Assembly (NCBI GenBank): GCA_031266295.1
Contig: JAISBH010000312.1
Location: 1 to 10,901, forward strand
Direction: 5' to 3'
Length of the DNA stretch: 10,901 bases
Source of the DNA: Oscillospiraceae bacterium
GTDB lineage: Bacteria; Bacillota; Clostridia; Christensenellales; Aristaeellaceae
Below the pieces are notes generated by a model, which worked only from the letters and a program-made list of their open reading frames with translations, was not told where the DNA came from and made no database searches. Of the stretch, positions 6,455 to 10,901 are shown piece by piece. Within the stretch, counting starts at the first letter, position 1; every line of letters starts with the position of its first letter. Both the position numbers and the translations under genes were made by a program.

Positions 6455-7432
6455 ATGCGCCGCTCCATAGTTATATTGTTAAGTGTGTTGTTATGTCTGT
6501 GCCTGATCATAGTGCTGGAGTCCTGCGCGCAGAAACCGGTCGAATCGCCGCCGCGCAAACCCATCGTCGGTTTCTCACAACTGGGTTCGGAATCCGGCTG
6601 GCGCGTAGGCAATACCCGAGACATTATCGCCGCCGCTGAGCGTGCCGATCTGCAGCTGATGTATCTCAACGCCGATCAGTCGCAGGAGAATCAGATCAAG
6701 GCGATCCGTTCGTTCATAGCGTACCAGGTCGATGTAATTACGCTCGCGCCGATCGTGGAGGATGGCTGGGACACTGTGCTGCGCGAGGCCAAGGACGCAG
6801 GTATACCCCTCCTGCTGACCGACCGCGCCATATCCGTATCGGACGAGACGCTGTACGCCGGGTTCATCGGCTCCGATTTCCTTGAAGAAGGTCGGCGCGC
6901 CGGACGGTTCCTTCTGGAAAAGACCCGCGACATGAAGCGCGTGCGCATAGTCGAGATATCCGGCACAGAAAATTCCACACCCGCTCGAGAACGCGCCATC
7001 GGGTTTCGCGAAGTGTTAGACGATGATCCGCGCTATGAGTTCATCCGAAGCGTCAACGGCGACTTCCTGCGCTCAAAGGGCTTAGAGTGCATGGAGAACA
7101 TACTTAAGGAGACCACTGACATAGACGTGCTCTACTCCCACAACGACGCGATGACGCTGGGCGCGATCGAGGCCATCGAGGCTGCTGGGATTGCTCCCGG
7201 CAAGGATATGATCATCATCACCGTCGACGGCGAGCAGGGCGCGATCGATCTGCTCAAGCAGGGCAAAATAAACTGCGTCGTGGAATGCACGCCGATAATA
7301 GGCGACACGGTGATGGCGCTGGTAAAGAAACTCGCGGCGGGAGAGGAGATACCGCGCGTGACATACTCAACCGAAAGGGTGTTCACCGAGTGGGACGAGG
7401 ATCTGCAGTCTATCCCGCCGCGGGGCTATTAG
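6455..7432 (+). CDS. YtfQ-like sugar-binding lipoprotein
   Basis: The 325-residue product is a periplasmic-binding-protein-fold (type 1, Periplasmic_binding_4-like) sugar receptor. A charged start (MRRS), a hydrophobic segment (5-20) and VLESC with Cys24 indicate a lipoprotein anchored outside the membrane; Glu at the -2 position of the lipobox is unusual. The mature part follows E. coli YtfQ, the galactofuranose-binding protein, closely: VGFSQLGSESGWR (38-50), QENQIKAIRSF (77-87), LTDR (121-124), GDFLRSKG (202-209), YSHND (227-231) and VDGE (257-260), which include the expected sugar contacts. The exact ligand is not decided; furanose sugars or related hexoses and pentoses are likely. ATG 6455 is chosen over GTG 6416 because GAGG lies 8 bases upstream and the signal sequence starts there. 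The sensor kinase begins one base after its stop codon, suggesting a sensing rather than a pure transport role. Confidence 0.88.
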   Translation: MRRSIVILLSVLLCLCLIIVLESCAQKPVESPPRKPIVGFSQLGSESGWRVGNTRDIIAAAERADLQLMYLNADQSQENQIKAIRSFIAYQVDVITLAPIVEDGWDTVLREAKDAGIPLLLTDRAISVSDETLYAGFIGSDFLEEGRRAGRFLLEKTRDMKRVRIVEISGTENSTPARERAIGFREVLDDDPRYEFIRSVNGDFLRSKGLECMENILKETTDIDVLYSHNDAMTLGAIEAIEAAGIAPGKDMIIITVDGEQGAIDLLKQGKINCVVECTPIIGDTVMALVKKLAAGEEIPRVTYSTERVFTEWDEDLQSIPPRGY

Positions 7433-7433
7433 G

Positions 7434-8930
7434 ATGCAGTATCTTGATCGTCTATTGGATCTTGTCGGCGCGAAGGGCAGTCTGCGCGAACGTATCCGTA
7501 CGCTGTTTATCGCTATGGCGGGGATCATGCTCATCCCGGCGATACTATCGCTGTCGCTGCTGCTGGTGTTCTCGAACCGTTATCACGGCATAGTCGCTCA
7601 TATCGAAGGCGTATCATCGCTCAGGCCCATGGTCCAGGACGAGCTGCTGACCAGCGTGCTGGACGTCGTGGTAGGCCGCGCGCGGTTTGAGGACGGTACG
7701 CCGGCGGCTGCGCTGAACCGGATCGAGGCGCGGTTGGATCAATTGATTCGCAACAACGCCGCGAGCCGCGGAGACCTTGAGGTCGCCCGCCGGGTGCTGG
7801 ACACGCTGAGCCGATATGTCGATCAGTTGGGCGAGCAGATCGCGAATCATAGTACAGTCGACGAGAACTTTGCGCTGAATGGCGAGATAAAGAACATCGC
7901 GATGCTGTTTTTCGATATGTTGCAGGCGGCGATCGACACTGAGATCCAATCCGCCGCGTCTATATCGCGACACATCCAGACCGTGCTGCTGTGGGCGCTG
8001 GGGATTGCGGTGGGGATACTGGTGTTTGCGCTGGTGTTCGCCGGAATCGCCCAAGCCACGCTGCTGCATTCGGTGCGGACGCAGTTAGAGCGGCTGGAAA
8101 GGTTCGCCAAACAGATAGCGGACGGCGGGTTGGAGGATCGCGCGCCGCCGCCCGACGTGGATGAACTGCGCTTGCTAACCGACAGCCTGAACACAATGGC
8201 GTTCCGGTTGAAACGGCTGATCGACGAGAACCGCCGCGAGCAAGAAAACCTGATGATCGCGGAGCTGCGCACGCTTCAGGCGCAAATCACGCCTCATTTC
8301 CTATACAACACGCTGGACGCGATAGTCTGGTTGGCCGAATCCAACGAAACTGCCGAGGTGATCAACATCACGCGCGCGCTGTCCAGCTTCTTCCGCACGT
8401 CGCTGGCGGGAGGACGCGAATGGATCACGATCGGCGAAGAGCTGGAACATCTCGACGGTTACATGACTATCCAGCGAATCCGTTACCGCGATATACTGCG
8501 ATTCCAGCTAACCGCCGACGAAGGGCTAGAATCTTGCCAGATTCCCAAGCTGCTGATTCAGCCGCTGGTAGAGAACGCTATATATCACGGCATCAAAAAC
8601 AGGCGCGGGGGCGGTCTGGTCACGGTTGAGCTGCGCAAGCGCGGCGAACGACTGCACGTTGCCGTCTCGGATACCGGCGCGGGCATGTCGGTGGAGACGT
8701 TTCAGCGCTTGAAGGACATGCTGCATTCCAATGTGAACCAGGGTTCCGGGCGCGGGTTTGGATTATACAGCGTTGATAAGCGGATCAAGCTGTATTACAC
8801 CCAACCGGAGGGATTGACAATAACGAGCGTTGTCGGCATTGGAACAACCGTACTGTTTGACGTACCCGTCACGCGGCCGATGCTGAAGCGTTCCGTTTTG
8901 GAGGGGATCGACGATGGCCAACGACGCTAA
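7434..8930 (+). CDS. LytS/YesM-type sensor histidine kinase
   Basis: This 498-residue membrane kinase should autophosphorylate on histidine and pass phosphate to the next gene's product. Order: transmembrane helix 1 (about 24-46), an extracytoplasmic, mostly helical sensor region of some 135 residues (47-183), transmembrane helix 2 (about 184-206), a HAMP-like linker (207-265), the His_kinase domain with His288 in QITPHFLYNTL, and the ATPase domain with the N-box LVENAIYHG (378-386), DTGAGM (413-418) and GRGFGL (439-444). The His in PHFLYN is typical of the LytS/YesM class. The sensor region has no recognised ligand fold, which fits sensing through the partner binding protein. ATG 7434 lies one base after the previous stop with only a weak AGG before it, so translation is probably coupled. 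Its end overlaps the regulator start by 17 bases. Confidence 0.93.
   Translation: MQYLDRLLDLVGAKGSLRERIRTLFIAMAGIMLIPAILSLSLLLVFSNRYHGIVAHIEGVSSLRPMVQDELLTSVLDVVVGRARFEDGTPAAALNRIEARLDQLIRNNAASRGDLEVARRVLDTLSRYVDQLGEQIANHSTVDENFALNGEIKNIAMLFFDMLQAAIDTEIQSAASISRHIQTVLLWALGIAVGILVFALVFAGIAQATLLHSVRTQLERLERFAKQIADGGLEDRAPPPDVDELRLLTDSLNTMAFRLKRLIDENRREQENLMIAELRTLQAQITPHFLYNTLDAIVWLAESNETAEVINITRALSSFFRTSLAGGREWITIGEELEHLDGYMTIQRIRYRDILRFQLTADEGLESCQIPKLLIQPLVENAIYHGIKNRRGGGLVTVELRKRGERLHVAVSDTGAGMSVETFQRLKDMLHSNVNQGSGRGFGLYSVDKRIKLYYTQPEGLTITSVVGIGTTVLFDVPVTRPMLKRSVLEGIDDGQRR
8900..8906 (+). promoter_or_regulatory. Ribosome-binding site fixing the regulator start
   Basis: GGAGGGG inside the end of the kinase gene lies 7 bases before ATG 8914. 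The later in-frame ATG codons at 9001 and 9016 have no such site, so the start before the tandem repeat is supported. Confidence 0.75.
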
Positions 8931-10707
8931 CATCAGTGGTTTAACGAATAGTTCAACGACTGGTAACTTGACGGTATGTAATACCGCAAAAAGCGACACA
9001 ATGAAAAGTGATACAATGAAAAGTGATACAACGAAAAGTGACCTTTTGAAAGTATTCCTTGTTGATGATGAGATTGTCATTCGCGAGGGGATACGCAACC
9101 GCTTCCCGTGGGAGGGGACGGGGTTCACGCTATGCGGCGAGGCGCCGGACGGGGAGATTGCGCTGTCGATGATCCAGGATTTAAGGCCGGATGTGCTGGT
9201 CACGGATATAAGAATGCCATTCATGGACGGGATGACGCTCTCGCGTACCGTCGCGGCGGCAATGCCATGGATGCACATTGTGATATTGAGCGGCTACGAC
9301 GATTTCGCGTACGCGCGCGAGGCCATCTCGCTGGGCGTTAAAGAATATCTGCTCAAGCCGGTCAGCGTGCAGCAGCTGCGGGAGACGCTGGAGCGGCTGG
9401 CGGGGGTGATCGTGGCGGAGCGAGCGCAGCGCGCCGACCTGGACGCGCTGCGGCGGCAATTGGCCTCGTCGCAACGGCTGGTGCAGGAGAGGCTGGTGTC
9501 GAGGGTATTCGACGGCACGTTCACCGAAGCGATGATGGCGGAGGCGCGCGCGGCGCTGCTGTCGCTAGGCGCCTCGCATTATGTCGGGATGATATTGGAA
9601 CCGGATCAGCGGGGGAGGCTACTTGAGTTAAGGGCTGCGGCGCAGCGCATGGCGGATGCGTCAGGCGGCGCGATCACGCTGGCTGAAAGCGGCGGGCAGC
9701 TGCTGACGCTGGTGCTGGGCGACTCCATTGCCGACGTCGAAGATCGCGCGTACTCGTATGCCCAGGCAGTCGCGCATGAGTCGGAACGCGTGTCAGCGCA
9801 GCCGCCACGCATAGCTATTGGTTCGATCGTATCCAGCCTGACGGATGTGCCGCGTTCGGCGCAGTCGGCGCGCGCGGTGATGGCGGCGATGGCGTTGGAT
9901 GGAACGGCGCCCGCGCGCATATTGGGCGCGTCCGACGTGGACAGTCCTGAGATGACCAGCCAAGACCTGATGAAAATGGAAGTGACTCCGCTGTATGACG
10001 CGCTGCGGTTTGCATCGGTGCGCGATGTGCCGCGCATTGTTGAGAATTACTTCACGTCGTTCGGCGGCATGGCGAGTCAATCACTGCTGGTTACGCATTA
10101 CGCGTTGGTCGATATACTGCTGGCCAGTTCGCGCATCGTCAAGGCGGCAGGGGGAGAACCGTCGGAGATACTCCCTGCGTCGCTGGTTGAGGCGCTCAAT
10201 AACAAGAGCGTGATAGGTACGGCGCGCTTCACTAGTAGCGTTCAGAATGCGGGGCAAATGCCGGGTAAGAGGTCGAATCTTAGCCCTAATCCGAATGAAA
10301 TAATCGACACGGCGTGCGATCTGCTCACCCGCGCGCTGACATGCCGCGACGAGCGCACCGGTTCCACGCAGGGTGCGGTGATACGCAAGGCATGTGCGTA
10401 CATTGAGGACAACTATCAAAAGCCGGAGATTACGCTTAATGAGGTTGCAAGGCACGCGGGGCTTAGCAACAATCATTTTTGTACCGTATTTTCACAGAAT
10501 ATGGGCATGACTTTTTTGGAGTATTTGACTGGTTTGAGGATGGACAAGGCGAAAGCGTTTCTGCGTGAGACCGATCTGCGTTCTGCCGATATCGCAGAAA
10601 GGATTGGGTATACCGACGCGCGGTACTTCAGATACCTGTTCAAGCGGGGCATGGGGATGCCGCCGAGGGAGTATAGGGAGTCAGTCAAGAATAGCACGGG
10701 CAGGTGA
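8914..10707 (+). CDS. YesN-type response regulator with AraC DNA-binding domain and repeat-bearing N-terminal extension
   Basis: This cytoplasmic regulator should accept phosphate from the preceding kinase and control transcription. Of 597 residues, 1-45 are a Ser/Thr/Asn-rich extension ending in four 5-residue repeats (25-44, xKSDT). The receiver domain (46-165) has Asp51/Asp52, phosphoacceptor Asp98 in VTDIRMP, Ser126 and Lys148 in LLKPV. A long, less conserved middle region (about 170-480) includes a predicted coiled segment (150-195) and a low-complexity linker (about 430-460). The AraC/XylS double helix-turn-helix occupies about 490-592 (ITLNEVARHAGLSNNHF; then DIAERIGYTDARYFRYLFK). It is longer than many YesN proteins because of the extension and linker. 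The start is set by GGAGGGG 7 bases upstream and the overlap with the kinase gene. Likely targets are sugar-uptake or catabolic genes beyond the window; no target site can be named. Confidence 0.93.
   Translation: MANDANISGLTNSSTTGNLTVCNTAKSDTMKSDTMKSDTTKSDLLKVFLVDDEIVIREGIRNRFPWEGTGFTLCGEAPDGEIALSMIQDLRPDVLVTDIRMPFMDGMTLSRTVAAAMPWMHIVILSGYDDFAYAREAISLGVKEYLLKPVSVQQLRETLERLAGVIVAERAQRADLDALRRQLASSQRLVQERLVSRVFDGTFTEAMMAEARAALLSLGASHYVGMILEPDQRGRLLELRAAAQRMADASGGAITLAESGGQLLTLVLGDSIADVEDRAYSYAQAVAHESERVSAQPPRIAIGSIVSSLTDVPRSAQSARAVMAAMALDGTAPARILGASDVDSPEMTSQDLMKMEVTPLYDALRFASVRDVPRIVENYFTSFGGMASQSLLVTHYALVDILLASSRIVKAAGGEPSEILPASLVEALNNKSVIGTARFTSSVQNAGQMPGKRSNLSPNPNEIIDTACDLLTRALTCRDERTGSTQGAVIRKACAYIEDNYQKPEITLNEVARHAGLSNNHFCTVFSQNMGMTFLEYLTGLRMDKAKAFLRETDLRSADIAERIGYTDARYFRYLFKRGMGMPPREYRESVKNSTGR
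8986..9045 (+). repeat. Four-copy 15-bp in-frame tandem repeat
   Basis: Units at 8986-9000, 9001-9015, 9016-9030 and 9031-9045. The two central units are identical (ATGAAAAGTGATACA). The first differs at four positions and the last at five, three of those in its final three bases. They encode AKSDT, MKSDT, MKSDT and TKSDL. The AT-rich composition contrasts with the GC-rich flanks. A unit change keeps the frame, so copy number could vary without destroying the protein. Confidence 0.9.
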
Positions 10708-10733
10708 AGGGGGCGGGGGAGTCTCTTTGCGGG

Positions 10734-10766
10734 GGGGGCTGTCGCGGCGGCGACGGGGAAGCCCCC
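10734..10766 (+). other. Nested hairpin after the regulator gene, possible terminator
   Basis: GGGGGCT (10734-10740) pairs with AGCCCCC (10760-10766), enclosing GTCGC-GGCG-GCGAC (10741-10754). It begins 27 bases after the stop codon and runs into repeat copy B. No U-run follows, so Rho-independent termination is uncertain. Confidence 0.45.
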
Positions 10767-10870
10767 TCTGTCGCTGCGGCGACATCTCCCCCTAGGGGGG
10801 CGATGAGGGTTGTCGGTTACGATGGGGGTTGCAAGTAACGGGAGACGGGTTGCGTTACGAGATAGACTAT
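10760..10870 (+). repeat. Dispersed intergenic repeat, copy B
   Basis: It matches copy A (2981-3058, opposite strand) in two blocks: 10760-10821 with one difference and 10855-10870 with one difference. They are separated by 33 bases (10822-10854) absent from copy A. The extra segment lies between TTACG direct repeats. Inside are TGTCGC-TGCG-GCGACA (10769-10784) and a CCCCCTAGGGGG palindrome. The remaining bases to 10901 hold only a small ACCGG/CCGGT hairpin. Confidence 0.85.
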
Positions 10871-10901
10871 CCAGGTGAAACCGGTTGGACGGAGCCGGTA
10901 G

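Noticed and set aside
9001..9018. Alternative regulator starts at the ATG codons inside the tandem repeat
   Set aside because: No ribosome site precedes them, whereas ATG 8914 has GGAGGGG at 7 bases and overlaps the kinase gene as expected for a coupled pair.
2981..10870. Composite transposon bounded by the inverted repeat copies
   Set aside because: The copies sit in gaps, carry no transposase and enclose ordinary trk and sensor genes. No target-site duplication was recognised; dispersed repeats explain them better.

Overview
The window looks like chromosomal DNA from a GC-rich Gram-positive bacterium, most likely a member of the Clostridia (Bacillota). The grounds are a LytS/YesM-type sensor kinase next to a YesN-type regulator, a lipid-anchored sugar-binding protein, a secreted NlpC/P60 hydrolase with a strong AAGGAGG ribosome site, and consensus sigma-A promoters. 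The taxonomic call is inference; there is no rRNA or other marker. No tRNA, rRNA, CRISPR array, transposase or phage gene was seen.

Layout. (1) 46-1659 (+): a CTP synthase-family protein with a good synthetase domain but a degraded glutaminase site, driven by a promoter so close that the mRNA is probably leaderless. (2) 1702-2580 (-): a convergent secreted NlpC/P60 protein with a C-terminal SH3-like region. (3) 2581-3192: a 612-base gap full of small hairpins, holding one copy of a dispersed intergenic repeat and, at its right end, a full-consensus promoter. (4) 3193-6200 (+): trkA and trkH, the NAD-binding regulator and the membrane pore of a Trk/Ktr potassium uptake system. (5) 6201-6454: a gap with a folded element and an extended -10 promoter. 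(6) 6455-10707 (+): a tight three-gene operon of a YtfQ-like sugar-binding lipoprotein, a LytS/YesM-type histidine kinase and a YesN-type AraC response regulator. (7) 10708-10901: a second copy of the dispersed repeat, in the opposite orientation.

How the parts work together. TrkA and TrkH should form one potassium transporter. The binding protein, kinase and regulator resemble the three-component sugar-sensing systems of Clostridia (XylFII-LytS-YesN type): the lipoprotein binds a sugar outside the cell, presents it to the kinase, and the regulator switches on transporter or catabolic genes that probably lie outside the window. The other genes have no evident shared pathway.

The most notable points are the missing nucleophilic cysteine of the CTP synthase glutaminase (glycine at residue 382), a 15-bp in-frame tandem repeat in an N-terminal extension of the response regulator, and a palindrome-bearing insertion in the linker between the two halves of TrkA. 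The intergenic DNA is also unusually structured. No gene ends in a textbook hairpin plus U-run terminator.
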